Positions 1 to 9,432 of a DNA stretch of 64,000 bases are shown in pieces. The stretch is from assembly GCF_005082145.1 (NCBI RefSeq), contig NZ_CP034897.1:434001-498000 (forward strand), in the 5' to 3' direction. Position 1 is the first letter of the stretch. Each line of letters starts with the position of its first letter. Origin of the DNA: Buchnera aphidicola (Aphis craccivora). GTDB taxonomy: Bacteria; Pseudomonadota; Gammaproteobacteria; Enterobacterales; Enterobacteriaceae. A program made the position numbers and the translations under genes. A model generated the notes under the pieces. That model was not told the origin of the DNA, made no database searches, and saw only the letters and a program-made list of their open reading frames with translations.

Positions 1-388
1 AGATATATCGCTTGATAAAAATATTTTTTTCAAAATATTAACTATAAAAACTTATAAAAGCGATCCTGTTTATGCAAGAAAAGCTTTTTTTGAATTAAAA
101 AATTTTTTATATAGTTATCCTAAAAGTATTTATATTACAAATGTAAAAAAAGATTTATTTTATTTAAAACAACGTTTATCAAAATATGATTTTGAAATAT
201 TAAAATATTATTTTAATCATAAAAAATATATAGCAGTTATTAACCGGGGTGAGGAAATACTTCAAAAGTATCCAGAAACTTCATATGTAATAGAAACATT
301 AAATTATATGCAACAATCTTTTATTCAATTAAAAATATTTGATACTGCTAAAAAAATATCTAAAATTATTTCACTAAATAAATTTTAA
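1..388 (+). CDS. bamD: Outer-membrane assembly lipoprotein BamD, 3' part only
   Basis: The gene enters from the left edge in the frame starting at base 2 and stops with TAA at 386-388, so the N-terminal signal peptide and lipobox lie outside the window. The 128 visible residues align by eye with the C-terminal TPR-like half of E. coli BamD (YfiO): [20 protein letters not shown], then [19 protein letters not shown], then [18 protein letters not shown]. BamD is the essential lipoprotein of the BAM complex that inserts beta-barrel proteins into the outer membrane. Its presence implies working lipoprotein maturation, which matters because lgt in this same window is frameshifted. The following 103 bases up to alaS show nothing I can name. 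Confidence 0.9.
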   Translation, partial: DISLDKNIFFKILTIKTYKSDPVYARKAFFELKNFLYSYPKSIYITNVKKDLFYLKQRLSKYDFEILKYYFNHKKYIAVINRGEEILQKYPETSYVIETLNYMQQSFIQLKIFDTAKKISKIISLNKF

Positions 389-491
389 ATTTTTTAATTA
401 AATAGTTTTAATTCGTAACAAATTTAAATGTTAAATTATATTTTTAAACACTTTAATAGCATAAACGTTATTTTTAAAAAAATTAAAAAAT

Positions 492-3143
492 ATGAAAAAT
501 ACAACAAATGAAATACGAAAAAAATTTTTACAATTTTTTCAAAAAAAAGGACATACTATTCTTCCAAGCAGTTCTTTAATTCCAACAAATGACTCTACAC
601 TACTATTTACTAATGCAGGAATGAATCAGTTTAAAGATTTTTTTTTAAATCCGAAAAAAAAAAAATATTCTCGCATAACTACTGCACAACGTTGCTTAAG
701 AACAGGAGGAAAACATAATGATTTAGAAAACGTAGGATACACAGAAAGACATCATACATTATTTGAAATGCTTGGAAATTTTAGTTTTAATGATTATTTT
801 AAAAAAGATGCCATTTTATATGCATGGGAATTATTAACATCTAAACAATGGTTTAACATTAATAAAAATAAATTATGGATTTCAGTATATAAAAATGATG
901 AAGAAACATATAAAATATGGATTGATATTATTAAAATTCCTCCTGAACATATAATTAAAATAGGTGATAAAGATAATTGCAAATATCATTCTGAAAACTT
1001 TTGGCAAATGGGGGATACTGGACCATGCGGGCCATGTACTGAAATATTTTATAATTATGACGCAAAAAAAAATCATGATTTTTCTGAATTTTTAAAGAAT
1101 AAAAATGAATATTTTATCGAAATCTGGAATATTGTTTTTATAGAATATAATCGTATTTCTTCAAATAAAATAATTCCTTTAAAATATAAATCTATAGATA
1201 CAGGAATGGGTTTAGAAAGAATTGCTGCTGTTTTACAAAATGTAAAATCAAATTATAAAATCGATGTTTTTCAAAAATTAATTCACAACATTTCCCGCTT
1301 CAGTAATATAGAAAATTTAAATAATATATCTTTAAAAATAATTTCAGATCATATTAGATCTTGCATATTTCTTATTTATGAAAACATAATTCCATCGAAT
1401 GAACATCGAGGATATATTTTAAGAAGAATTATTAGAAGAATGTTAAGACACGCATATAAAATTGGAATAAAGAAAAATTGCTTTTATAAAATTATTCCTT
1501 ATTTTATTGAAAACATAAGTGAAAATTTTAATTTTTTAAAAGAAAAGGAAAAAAAAATTCAAGAAATATTAAAATTAGAAGAAATTCAATTTTCTGAAAC
1601 TCTTGAAAAAGGATTAAAAATATTAAATATAGAAATTAAAAAAACATACAATCAAAAAATTTCTGGAAAAACTGTTTTTTATCTTTATGATACATTTGGA
1701 TTCCCTGCTGATTTAACAATAGATATTTGTCGTGAACAAGGAATCGAAATAGATATTAGTAGTTATTATTTAGAAAAAGAAAAACAAAAAAAACTATCAA
1801 ATATAGGAAATAAATTTTCTTTAAATTACAATCAAATAATAAATATTAATGATCATTGCACTTTTGAAGGTTATAAAAAAAACACAATTAAAGCATTAAT
1901 AAAACATATTTATGTAAATAAGGAATCAGTTTCATTAATTTCTGAAGGCCAAAATGGAATTATTTTCCTTGATAAAACATGTTTTTATCCAGAATCTGGT
2001 GGTCAGATAGGTGATATAGGTGAATTGCATTATAAAAAGTCACGTTTCATAGTTGAAAATACAAAAAAATATGGAAATACAATCGGGCATATTGGAAAAG
2101 TAATTGTAGGAAAATTTGAAATCAATAATTTTTTATATACTAAAATTGATAAATTTTATAGAAAAAAAATTCAAATAAATCATTCTGCTACTCATTTGCT
2201 TCATGCCGCATTACGTAAAGTATTAGGAGATATGGTCACCCAAAAAGGATCTTTAGTAACGAATACACGTTTAAGATTTGACTTTTCTTCTCCTAAAATT
2301 ATAAGTTTATCTGATATACAAAAAATCGAAAGAATTGTAAACGAAGAAATATATAAAAATAATTTAATTAAAATTCAATATTGTAGTTTAGAAGAAGCAA
2401 AAAAGAAAAAAGCAATAGCACTATTTGAAAATAAATATGATTCGATTGTTCGCGTTGTATTTATTAAAAATTTTTCTATAGAACTTTGTGGCGGAACACA
2501 TACGACTAGAACTGGAAACATTGGGTTATTTAAGATAATAGAACAATCAAGCATTTCATCCGGTGTTAAAAGAATAGAAGCTATAACAGAATCCGAAGCA
2601 ATAAAATTTTTACATATTAAAGAAAATGAAATCGAAAATATATCCACTGCTTTAAAAACTAAAAGTATTAATTTTAAAGAAAAAGTAGAAAAACTAATAA
2701 TACAAATCAAAAATTTAGAAAAAAAAGTAAATATTTTGCAAAATAAAGAAAATATACATCAAATTAATAAAATATCTAAAAATATTGAAAACATAAAAGG
2801 AGTGAAATTATTAATTCACATATTTCACAATTATGATTATAAATCATTAAAGTTAATTATTGATCAATTAAAAAACGATTTTAAAAGCGCAATTATTATA
2901 TTTATAAATAAAAACAATAATCATTTTAAAATAATTGCAGGAATTACAAAAAATTTGACTAGTTATTTAACTGCATTGGAAATTATGAAAATTTTTATTA
3001 AAAATTCCAATGGAAAAGGAGGTGGAAAAGAAGAAATCGCTGAAGGCGCAAGTCTAAATACGACAAACTTATCTAAAATTTTAAAAATTATTAAATTATG
3101 GATTAATTTAAAACTAAAAAATAAAAAAGACGATTTTTTATAA
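492..3143 (+). CDS. alaS: Alanine--tRNA ligase
   Basis: Class II aminoacyl-tRNA synthetase that charges tRNA-Ala and edits mischarged Ser/Gly. At 883 aa it is full length (E. coli 876). The N-terminal catalytic core carries RHHTLFEMLGNFSF (about residues 76-89). The editing domain has the zinc ligands HSATH (about 564-568) and CGGTH (about 666-670), and the C-terminal glycine-rich GGGKEEIAEGA segment is present. The ATG at 492 begins the conserved helix MKNTTNEIRKKFLQFFQKKG. An uninterrupted A12 tract at 654-665 encodes four lysines; it is longer than the tracts that break five other genes here, yet the frame is intact. csrA follows, as in E. coli. Confidence 0.97.
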   Translation: MKNTTNEIRKKFLQFFQKKGHTILPSSSLIPTNDSTLLFTNAGMNQFKDFFLNPKKKKYSRITTAQRCLRTGGKHNDLENVGYTERHHTLFEMLGNFSFNDYFKKDAILYAWELLTSKQWFNINKNKLWISVYKNDEETYKIWIDIIKIPPEHIIKIGDKDNCKYHSENFWQMGDTGPCGPCTEIFYNYDAKKNHDFSEFLKNKNEYFIEIWNIVFIEYNRISSNKIIPLKYKSIDTGMGLERIAAVLQNVKSNYKIDVFQKLIHNISRFSNIENLNNISLKIISDHIRSCIFLIYENIIPSNEHRGYILRRIIRRMLRHAYKIGIKKNCFYKIIPYFIENISENFNFLKEKEKKIQEILKLEEIQFSETLEKGLKILNIEIKKTYNQKISGKTVFYLYDTFGFPADLTIDICREQGIEIDISSYYLEKEKQKKLSNIGNKFSLNYNQIININDHCTFEGYKKNTIKALIKHIYVNKESVSLISEGQNGIIFLDKTCFYPESGGQIGDIGELHYKKSRFIVENTKKYGNTIGHIGKVIVGKFEINNFLYTKIDKFYRKKIQINHSATHLLHAALRKVLGDMVTQKGSLVTNTRLRFDFSSPKIISLSDIQKIERIVNEEIYKNNLIKIQYCSLEEAKKKKAIALFENKYDSIVRVVFIKNFSIELCGGTHTTRTGNIGLFKIIEQSSISSGVKRIEAITESEAIKFLHIKENEIENISTALKTKSINFKEKVEKLIIQIKNLEKKVNILQNKENIHQINKISKNIENIKGVKLLIHIFHNYDYKSLKLIIDQLKNDFKSAIIIFINKNNNHFKIIAGITKNLTSYLTALEIMKIFIKNSNGKGGGKEEIAEGASLNTTNLSKILKIIKLWINLKLKNKKDDFL

Positions 3144-3177
3144 AAAACATATAAAATAAATATACTTAGTTTCAAAC

Positions 3178-3226
3178 TACATTAATTTATAATGTAATAT
3201 ATCAATATAGTATAATAATATACTAT
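3178..3226. other. Two tandem small hairpins in the alaS-csrA gap
   Basis: TACATTA (3178-3184) pairs with TAATGTA (3190-3196) across a 5-base loop. ATAGTAT (3207-3213) pairs with ATACTAT (3220-3226) across 6 bases. Both are short A/T stems without a U tract. They could contribute to ending alaS transcripts or to the csrA leader, but short A/T inverted repeats arise easily in this composition. Confidence 0.3.
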
Positions 3227-3285
3227 GTAAATAAATATTGAAATATTTTACAGTTTATAATTAGCACTGTATTATTTTAATTCCA

Positions 3286-3320
3286 GGAATCAGATTGGAT
3301 GAACTCTTTTATTTCAAGGA
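3286..3320 (+). promoter_or_regulatory. csrA leader with three GGA motifs (candidate CsrA autoregulation sites)
   Basis: GGA occurs at 3286-3288, 3297-3299 and 3318-3320; the last is inside the AAGGA Shine-Dalgarno sequence just before the csrA ATG at 3328. CsrA binds GGA in the loops of leader RNAs, and in E. coli csrA represses its own translation through several such sites. Three GGA triplets in 35 bases is notable in so A/T-rich an intergenic region. That they work as CsrA sites here is inference. Confidence 0.4.
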
Positions 3321-3327
3321 ACAAAGA

Positions 3328-3513
3328 ATGCTTATTCTAACTCGTCGAGTTGGCGAAACATTGATAATTGGCGATGAAATAACTGTAACAGTGCTAGGGG
3401 TAAAAGGAAATCAAGTTCGTATTGGTGTAAACGCTCCTAAAGAAGTTTCAGTGCATCGTGAAGAAATATATCAACGTATTCAAGCGGAAAAAAACAGTAA
3501 AAAAAATAAATAA
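3328..3513 (+). CDS. csrA: Carbon storage regulator CsrA
   Basis: RNA-binding post-transcriptional regulator of 61 aa, the same length as in E. coli and nearly identical to it through [20 protein letters not shown] and the [14 protein letters not shown] tail. The frame is open 11 codons further upstream to an ATG at 3295. The start at 3328 is chosen because the family begins MLILTRR and because AAGGA (3316-3320) sits at proper spacing before it. In E. coli csrA also lies between alaS and serV. It is one of very few regulators kept in so reduced a genome, and its targets in Buchnera are not evident from this window. Confidence 0.97.
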   Translation: MLILTRRVGETLIIGDEITVTVLGVKGNQVRIGVNAPKEVSVHREEIYQRIQAEKNSKKNK

Positions 3514-3520
3514 TAAGTAT

Positions 3521-3562
3521 TGCATCTTACTCTTCATAAGTAAGATGCATTTTATATTTTTA
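3521..3562 (+). terminator. Intrinsic terminator after csrA
   Basis: TGCATCTTAC (3521-3530) pairs perfectly with GTAAGATGCA (3540-3549) across a 9-base loop, followed by a T-rich tail. It begins 8 bases after the csrA stop codon. This is the most convincing rho-independent terminator in the window. Confidence 0.75.
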
Positions 3563-3605
3563 TTAAATAATTTGTTGTCGTTTATCATTTATTTTTAAAA
3601 AAAAA

Positions 3606-3633
3606 TTGACTTATATTTAAAAAAAAGTAAAAT
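3606..3633 (+). promoter_or_regulatory. Probable sigma-70 promoter for the tRNA-Ser/tRNA-Arg unit
   Basis: TTGACT (3606-3611) and TAAAAT (3628-3633) are separated by 16 bases and placed 17 bases before the tRNA-Ser gene, right after the csrA terminator. The -10 box is weakly distinctive in A/T-rich DNA; position and the good -35 box support it. Confidence 0.45.
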
Positions 3634-3650
3634 TAAAATAATAAAAAATC

Positions 3651-3740
3651 GGTGAAATGGCCGAGAGGCTTAAGGCGCTCCCCTGCTAAGGGAGTATGTA
3701 GAAAAACTCTGCATCGAGGGTTCGAATCCCTCTTTCACCG
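3651..3740 (+). tRNA. serV: tRNA-Ser (anticodon GCU)
   Basis: Class II tRNA with a long variable arm. The acceptor stem GGTGAAA (3651-3657) pairs with TTTCACC (3733-3739), with discriminator G at 3740. The T arm contains GGTTCGAATCC and the anticodon GCT is at 3685-3687. Sequence and neighbour (tRNA-Arg) match E. coli serV. The bases after the discriminator read GCA, so the CCA end is not encoded. Confidence 0.96.
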
Positions 3741-3750
3741 GCAAAAAATT

Positions 3751-3824
3751 GCATCCGTAGCTCAGTTGGATAGAGTACTCGGCTACGAACCGAGCGGTCG
3801 GAGGTTCGAATCCTTCCGGATGCA
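3751..3824 (+). tRNA. argV: tRNA-Arg (anticodon ACG)
   Basis: The acceptor stem GCATCCG (3751-3757) pairs with CGGATGC (3817-3823), discriminator A at 3824, anticodon ACG at 3785-3787. The wobble A is normally deaminated to inosine by TadA. Ten bases separate it from tRNA-Ser, so the two are probably one transcript. CCA is not encoded (the bases after the discriminator read CAA). Confidence 0.96.
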
Positions 3825-3908
3825 CAAATTCTAACCAAGAATTTATTATCCTATAATAAAAAAGTTTTTTAAAAATAATTAAAAATTTAACTTACTTGGG
3901 AGAAAAAG

Positions 3909-5432
3909 TTGATAGAGGATATCTCAGAAAAAATTACTTGGCTAGAAAAAAACTCATCAATATTAAAAAATATTTATCGAGGTATTGAAAGAGAAACTCT
4001 AAGAATTAAAAAAAATGGAGATTTTTCAAATACTCAACACCCATATAAAATTGGTTCTTCATTAACACATCGATGGATTACAACTGATTTTTCTGAAAAT
4101 TTATTAGAATTTATCACTCCAAAAACTAATAGTATAGATGATTTATTAAATTTTTTAAAAAATCTTCATTCTTTTGTCGCATATAAAAATCCAAAAGAGT
4201 TAATGTGGCCTTTTAGTATTCCATATATATATAAAAAATCAACAAAAATTCAAATTGCAAAATATGGCAGTTCTAATTATGGAGCGTTTAAAACTCTTTA
4301 CAGAAAAGGTTTAAAAATAAGATATGGTGATTTAAAAAATACTATTTCAGGAATACACTATAATTTTTCATTACCAACAGCATTTTGGAAAAAAAACAAA
4401 ATAGATAATGCATCTTCTGGTTATTTAAATTTAATTCGGAATTATTATCGATTTGGTTGGATCATTCCATATTTATTTGGATCATCACCTGCAATATTAG
4501 AAAACTTCTTAACAAATAAAAAGTATAAATTTCAAAAAAATAAAGAAGGTATACTATATTTACCATGGTCAACTTCATTAAGATTGAGTGATATGGGATA
4601 TACAAGCACTTCGATTCAAGATCTAAATATTACATTTAACAATCTAGGTTCATATGTTGATTCTTTAAAAAAAGCAATAAATACACCATCCAAAAAATTT
4701 TCTGATTTAGGATTAATAAATCAATTTGGAGAGTTTCAGCAATTAAATACTAACATATTACAATTAGAAAATGAATTATATACACAGATTAGACCTAAAA
4801 GAAACACTAATTTTGGAGAATCACTTTTAGATGCTATACAAAATAGAGGTATTGAATATGTAGAAATACGTTCTTTAGATATAAATCCATTTTCATCTAT
4901 TGGAATTAATAAAAATCAAATACTTTTTTTAGATTTATTTTTAATCTGGTGCTCTTTAATGCACTCTCCTAAAATAAACAAAACAGATTTTTTATTTATT
5001 ACTAAAAATTGGAATAAAATTATTTTTGAAGGACGAAAACCAAATCAAAAAATTTATATTAATGAAAACAAAAAGTATAAACTAAAAAAAATTGGTAAAC
5101 GAATATTCCAAGATTTAAAAAAAATAGCTATTATTCTTGATAATGAATTAAAAAATTCAGAATATCAAAAAGTATGCGATAAAAAAATACTTTTCTTTGA
5201 AGATCCAAAATTAACTTATTCAGCTAAATTTTTAAATATATTTATTGAAAATAGCAGCATAAAAAAAACAGGATTAAATTTAGCTAATACATATCATAAT
5301 CAATTTATTAAGCGATTTTATTATAATTCACATAAAAAAATTCTTGAAGATGAAACTATTCGCTCTCATAAAAAAGAAAAAGAAATAGAAAAAAACGAAA
5401 TATTATCTTTAAAAGATTATCTAAAAAAATAA
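3909..5432 (+). CDS. gshA: Glutamate--cysteine ligase
   Basis: Catalyses the first step of glutathione synthesis, ATP-dependent joining of glutamate and cysteine. It is 507 aa (E. coli 518) and collinear with the E. coli enzyme: [10 protein letters not shown] near residue 22, [15 protein letters not shown], then [22 protein letters not shown] and [14 protein letters not shown]. The start is TTG at 3909, preceded by GGGAG, and the E. coli gene also starts with TTG. It consumes cysteine, which the cys cluster at 18-27 kb can supply. Confidence 0.97.
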   Translation: MIEDISEKITWLEKNSSILKNIYRGIERETLRIKKNGDFSNTQHPYKIGSSLTHRWITTDFSENLLEFITPKTNSIDDLLNFLKNLHSFVAYKNPKELMWPFSIPYIYKKSTKIQIAKYGSSNYGAFKTLYRKGLKIRYGDLKNTISGIHYNFSLPTAFWKKNKIDNASSGYLNLIRNYYRFGWIIPYLFGSSPAILENFLTNKKYKFQKNKEGILYLPWSTSLRLSDMGYTSTSIQDLNITFNNLGSYVDSLKKAINTPSKKFSDLGLINQFGEFQQLNTNILQLENELYTQIRPKRNTNFGESLLDAIQNRGIEYVEIRSLDINPFSSIGINKNQILFLDLFLIWCSLMHSPKINKTDFLFITKNWNKIIFEGRKPNQKIYINENKKYKLKKIGKRIFQDLKKIAIILDNELKNSEYQKVCDKKILFFEDPKLTYSAKFLNIFIENSSIKKTGLNLANTYHNQFIKRFYYNSHKKILEDETIRSHKKEKEIEKNEILSLKDYLKK

Positions 5433-5440
5433 ATTATTCT

Positions 5441-5461
5441 CCCATGCTAAATTAACATGGG
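5441..5461. terminator. Hairpin between convergent gshA and metK
   Basis: CCCATG (5441-5446) pairs with CATGGG (5456-5461) across a 9-base loop. It is one of the few G/C-containing stems in the window and sits 8 bases past the gshA stop, upstream of the metK 3' end on the other strand. There is no immediate U tract on the plus strand. It may act as a bidirectional 3' end signal. Confidence 0.4.
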
Positions 5462-5560
5462 GAAATCATGAATAATTTGATATAATTATTCATATTAATG
5501 TAAGATATCTACATAAATTATTTTTTAAGAAATATATATATGCAATATTATAATTTTTTA

Positions 5561-6697
5561 TTAAGATAATTCATCTACTTTATCTATTTTTTCCCATGGA
5601 AATTCTTCTCTTCCAAAATGTCCATATACAGATGTTTTAAAATAAATAGGCTGTAGTAAATTAAGCATTTTAATTAATCCGTATGGACGTAAATCAAAAA
5701 TATCTCTAACTAAATCAATTAATGCTTTATTACTAAGTTTTCCAGTGCGAAAAGTTTCAATCATAATAGAAGTAGGTTCGGCTATTCCAATAGCGTATGA
5801 TAACTGAATTTCACAACGATCTGCTAAACCTGCTGCTACAATATTTTTTGCTACATACCTAGCAGCATATGCTGCAGATCTATCTACTTTAGATGGATCT
5901 TTTCCAGAAAAAGCTCCTCCACCATGTCTAGACATTCCTCCATAAGTATCCACAATAATTTTTCGACCCGTTAAACCGCAATCTCCCATTGGACCCCCAA
6001 TAACAAATCTTCCAGTAGGATTCACAAAAAATTTAGTATTTTTCGTTATCCATTTCTTTGGTAAAACTGGTTTTATAATTTCCTCCATAATAGCTTCTTT
6101 TAAAATACGTTGATTAATATTTTCTTTATGTTGAGTTGAAAAAACAACTGTATCAATTCCCACTATATTTCCATTTTTATATTTAAATGTTACTTGACTC
6201 TTAGCATCAGGTCTTAACCAAGATAAAATATTTTTTTTTCTTAATTCAGATTGTTTTTTTACTAATAAATGAGCGTAAGTAATAGGTGCAGGCATTAAAA
6301 CTTCTGTTTCGTTCGTAGCATAGCCAAAAATAATACCTTGATCACCAGCACCTTGTTCTAAAGGATCAGAACGATCAACTCCTTGAGTAATGTCAGGTGA
6401 TTGTTTTCCTATTGCACTTAATATAGCGCAAGAATTTGCATCAAAACCTGTTTCTGAATTAATATAACCAATATTTTTAATAGTATTTCGAGTAATTTCC
6501 TCAACATCAACCCAAGCAGTAGTAGTAATTTCACCGCCAATTAAAACCATTCCTGTTTTTACATAAGTTTCACAAGCAACTCGTGCTTTGATATCTTGTT
6601 TAATAATTTCATCTAATAAAGCATCAGAAATTTGATCAGCAATTTTATCTGGATGACCTTCTGAAACTGATTCTGATGTGAAAAGATATTCATTCAT
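5561..6697 (-). CDS. metK: S-adenosylmethionine synthetase
   Basis: Makes S-adenosylmethionine from ATP and methionine. It is 378 aa (E. coli 384) with the family signatures [12 protein letters not shown] and [19 protein letters not shown]. The substrate-binding N-terminus reads [19 protein letters not shown]. The ATG is at 6695-6697. The product feeds SAM users seen here: RsmE, MiaB and QueE (both radical SAM), and CysG. I see no SAM riboswitch in the 195 bases upstream. Confidence 0.98.
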   Translation of the reverse strand: MNEYLFTSESVSEGHPDKIADQISDALLDEIIKQDIKARVACETYVKTGMVLIGGEITTTAWVDVEEITRNTIKNIGYINSETGFDANSCAILSAIGKQSPDITQGVDRSDPLEQGAGDQGIIFGYATNETEVLMPAPITYAHLLVKKQSELRKKNILSWLRPDAKSQVTFKYKNGNIVGIDTVVFSTQHKENINQRILKEAIMEEIIKPVLPKKWITKNTKFFVNPTGRFVIGGPMGDCGLTGRKIIVDTYGGMSRHGGGAFSGKDPSKVDRSAAYAARYVAKNIVAAGLADRCEIQLSYAIGIAEPTSIMIETFRTGKLSNKALIDLVRDIFDLRPYGLIKMLNLLQPIYFKTSVYGHFGREEFPWEKIDKVDELS

Positions 6698-6892
6698 TAT
6701 ATTGCATATTCCTTTTAATTAAATGATTTATTAAAACTAGAAAAATATACTTAATTTAATATTTTATTAAACAAAATATTTTTGCTAGAATATATGTTAA
6801 TATATATATCATATTAAATATTTTTATTTAAAAGAACATTTAAATAATTTTTTTTAAAATAAAAAAATAATAATAATTGTTTAGTATAAAAC

Positions 6893-7623
6893 ATGATTAA
6901 AAAAATATTTCTTATCTTAATTAGTGCATTTTTTTTTTAATTATTATAAAAAAAGATAATGTAAAAAAAAATCATATAAAAAGTTTTCAACAAGCTAAAA
7001 TTTTAGCGATTAAAATACATAAAAATGCGCCTGGAACATTTTATTGTGGATGTAAAATTACTTGGTATAATAAAAAAGGAATTCCTAATTTATCATCATG
7101 CGGATACAAAATCCGTAAAAATAAGAATCGAGCACAAAGAATTGAATGGGAACATGTTGTTCCAGCATGGCAATTTGGACATCAAAAAAAATGTTGGAAA
7201 AAAGGAGGAAGGAAAAAATGCATGAAAAATCGAAATTATCAAAATTTTGAATTTGATTTACATAATTTGCAACCTTCTATTGGAGAGATAAATGGAGATC
7301 GTTCTAATTTCATGTATAGCGAATTAAATAGCAATGTAAAACAATATGGTAAATGCAGCATGAAAATAGACTTTAAAAAAAAATTAGTAGAACCGCCTAA
7401 AATAGCTCGGGGAGCTATAGCTAGAACTTATTTTTATATGAATACAATATATAATCTTAAATTATCTATACGAGAAAAAAAATTATTTAACAAATGGAAT
7501 CTTAGTTTTCCAGTTACTAAATGGGAATGTATAAGAGAACATCTAATATTTAAAATTCAAGGTAATCATAATCATTATGTATATAAAGAATGTCTAAATA
7601 AAAATTACTTTTTTAAAAAATGA
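6893..7623 (+). pseudogene. endA: Endonuclease I, frameshifted at a T10 tract in the signal peptide (possibly rescued)
   Basis: A periplasmic or secreted beta-beta-alpha-metal nuclease. The ATG at 6893 opens a signal-like start ([15 protein letters not shown]) that hits TAA at 6938-6940, at the end of ten T's (6929-6938). One extra T joins it to the long frame that reads [12 protein letters not shown], then [15 protein letters not shown] (catalytic histidine region), then [20 protein letters not shown]. The restored product is 243 aa (E. coli 235). Beyond the T tract the frame has no stop or lost motif, so selection probably still acts. Typed as pseudogene only because the genomic frame is broken. 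It overlaps rsmE by 4 bases (ATGA). Confidence 0.85.
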
Positions 7624-8357
7624 AAAATCGTATTCCACGCATTTATATTGATAAAAATTTAAAAATCAATGAAAAAATAATTTTGAACTCATCTAATACA
7701 CATTATATAATCAAAGTATTACGTATGAATACTCAAAATAAATTAGAAATATTTAATGATACAAATTATATTTTTTTATCTAAAATCATTGAAATTAAAA
7801 AAAAAATAGTAACTATTTTAATTTTAGAACAAGAAAAAAAAAATATTGAATCCCCATTGCTAATTCATCTGGGATTAGTTATATCAAAAAATAAAAAAAT
7901 GAATTTTGCTATTCAAAAATCTATTGAATTAGGCGTACATACAATCACTCCAATATTTTCACAATATTGTAATTTTAATAAAAATAAAAAAAATATTTTA
8001 AAAAAAAACGTTGATTGGAAAAATATAATAATTGCTGCATGCCAACAATGTCGACGTAATATTATTCCAAAAATTAATCATATAGAAAATATTAATACAT
8101 GGTGTGAAATATCAAATAAAAATGAAACAAAAATTATTTTAGATCCAAAATCTATAATTAATATTAACCAATTACCAAAAAATATTAATTATATTCGATT
8201 ATTAGTTGGTTGTGAAGGTGGATTTTCACTATCAGAAGTACAAAAAGCAATCAAGCATGAATTTATTCCAGTTAAATTAGGACCAAGAATTTTAAGAACA
8301 GAAACAGCTGCAATTGCAGCAGTAACTGCTTTACAGATTAGATTTGGTGATTTATAA
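7620..8357 (+). CDS. rsmE: 16S rRNA m3U1498 methyltransferase RsmE
   Basis: SPOUT-class methyltransferase that uses SAM to methylate U1498 of 16S rRNA. It is 245 aa (E. coli 243). The C-terminal knot is clear: [16 protein letters not shown], then [20 protein letters not shown]. The N-terminal part is a PUA-like RNA-binding domain. Its ATG overlaps the endA stop (ATGA), which suggests translational coupling; endA then rsmE is also the E. coli order. Confidence 0.95.
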   Translation: MKNRIPRIYIDKNLKINEKIILNSSNTHYIIKVLRMNTQNKLEIFNDTNYIFLSKIIEIKKKIVTILILEQEKKNIESPLLIHLGLVISKNKKMNFAIQKSIELGVHTITPIFSQYCNFNKNKKNILKKNVDWKNIIIAACQQCRRNIIPKINHIENINTWCEISNKNETKIILDPKSIININQLPKNINYIRLLVGCEGGFSLSEVQKAIKHEFIPVKLGPRILRTETAAIAAVTALQIRFGDL

Positions 8358-8369
8358 ATTTAATCATAT

Positions 8370-8419
8370 AAAAATAGATTTTAATAATAAATGATTTATA
8401 ATTTAAAAAATCTATTTTT
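8370..8419. terminator. Inverted repeat between convergent rsmE and rpiA
   Basis: AAAAATAGATTTT (8370-8382) and its exact complement AAAATCTATTTTT (8407-8419) form a 13-bp A/T stem with a 24-base loop. The right arm overlaps the last codons of rpiA. The runs of T at both ends suit a bidirectional terminator. Confidence 0.4.
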
Positions 8420-9074
8420 CTATAATTTTTACACTGTTTTTTGTACCCATTAGTATTATATCTGCACCTCTTAAAGCAAATAAACCAACAGTAACAACTC
8501 CTGGTAATAGACTAATTTTTTTTTCTATATAAATAGGATCATATATATATAAATTATGTATGTCTAAAATTATATTGCCATTATCCGTGATAACATTTTT
8601 TCTAACTTTTGGCTGCCCTCCTAATTTAATTATTTCATTTGAAATAAATGATTCAGCTATAGGAATAATTTCAATAGGTAGTGGAAAAGAACCTAATATA
8701 TTTACTTTTTTTGTTTGATCTATAATACAAATAAATTTTTTAGAAATAGCTGCAATAATTTTTTCCTTAGTTAACGCTGCACCTCCACCTTTAATCATCT
8801 GCATATTATTATTTATTTCATCAGCGCTATCAATATAAATTTCTAATGTATTAAAAGTATTCAAATTTAAAATATTATTAATCCCGTTTTTTTTTAACAA
8901 AATTGTTGAAGAATTTGAACTAGAAACCACTCCAGATATTAAATGTTTTACTGTACTTAAAGCTTCAATAAAATAAAAAACAGTACTTCCTGTCCCCACT
9001 CCAATGACGGTTCCAGGGGAAATATAATCTAGCGCAGCCCAAGCTGCTTTTTTTTTAAATTCATTTAAATTCAT
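8412..9074 (-). CDS. rpiA: Ribose-5-phosphate isomerase A
   Basis: Interconverts ribose 5-phosphate and ribulose 5-phosphate in the non-oxidative pentose phosphate pathway, feeding nucleotide and histidine synthesis. It is 220 aa (E. coli 219). Motifs seen are GVGTGST near residue 25, DSADEIN near 81 and KGGGAALTKEKIIA near 94, which carry the active-site Asp, Glu and Lys residues of the family. The ATG is at 9072-9074. Confidence 0.97.
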   Translation of the reverse strand: MNLNEFKKKAAWAALDYISPGTVIGVGTGSTVFYFIEALSTVKHLISGVVSSSNSSTILLKKNGINNILNLNTFNTLEIYIDSADEINNNMQMIKGGGAALTKEKIIAAISKKFICIIDQTKKVNILGSFPLPIEIIPIAESFISNEIIKLGGQPKVRKNVITDNGNIILDIHNLYIYDPIYIEKKISLLPGVVTVGLFALRGADIILMGTKNSVKIIEK

Positions 9075-9236
9075 AATATAAAAACCTATTTTATTTTATA
9101 TAAATATTCTAAAATAAAAATAGCAAAATTTTTAATGTAAAAATAAATACAATAATACTATATAAAATTAAAATAGTTTATATTTTATCTATAAAATATT
9201 ATTTTTATTAGAAAACTAGAAAAAGAATAAATTAGA

Positions 9237-9311
9237 TGGCTGGGGTACCTGGATTCGAACCAGGGATGCCGGTATCAAAAACCGGTGCCTTAACCGCTTG
9301 GCTATACCCCA
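9237..9311 (-). tRNA. tRNA-Gln (anticodon UUG)
   Basis: Read on the minus strand it begins TGGGGTATAGCC and ends TACCCCAGCCA. The acceptor stem pairs, the T arm contains GGTTCGAATCC, and anticodon TTG lies at 9276-9278 on the plus coordinates. CCA is encoded at 9237-9239. It closely matches E. coli tRNA-Gln(UUG) and belongs to the metT-leuW-gln cluster. Confidence 0.95.
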
Positions 9312-9335
9312 AAATAAAAAGTGAAAAAACACATA

Positions 9336-9417
9336 TACGGGAGGCGAGATTTGAACTCGCACACCTTACGGCGCCAGAACCTAAATCTGGTGCGTCTACC
9401 TATTTCGCCACTCCCGC
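9336..9417 (-). tRNA. leuW: tRNA-Leu (anticodon UAG)
   Basis: Class II tRNA with a long variable arm. The 5' acceptor strand GCGGGAG (9417-9411) pairs with CTCCCGT (9343-9337) with one G-U pair; discriminator A at 9336; anticodon TAG at 9381-9383. CCA is not encoded. The body nearly equals E. coli leuW. Confidence 0.95.
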
Positions 9418-9432
9418 AAAAAAACTTTTATT

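Noticed and set aside
2375-2710. A 111-codon minus-strand open frame within alaS
   Set aside because: Antisense shadow of the conserved AlaRS editing domain; no ribosome binding site or recognisable family.
3238-3261. TTGAAA...TATAAT as a csrA promoter
   Set aside because: The boxes are only 12 bases apart, too close for sigma-70.
3652-3834. A 60-codon plus-strand open frame
   Set aside because: It covers tRNA-Ser and tRNA-Arg exactly; tRNA genes explain the sequence.
6698-6892. SAM riboswitch or methionine regulatory site upstream of metK
   Set aside because: The gap is almost pure A/T with no conserved riboswitch core or MetJ-box-like repeats that I could see.
7025-7225. A 66-codon open frame in a third frame across endA
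   Set aside because: The conserved EndA sequence ([22 protein letters not shown]) lies in another frame over the same bases.
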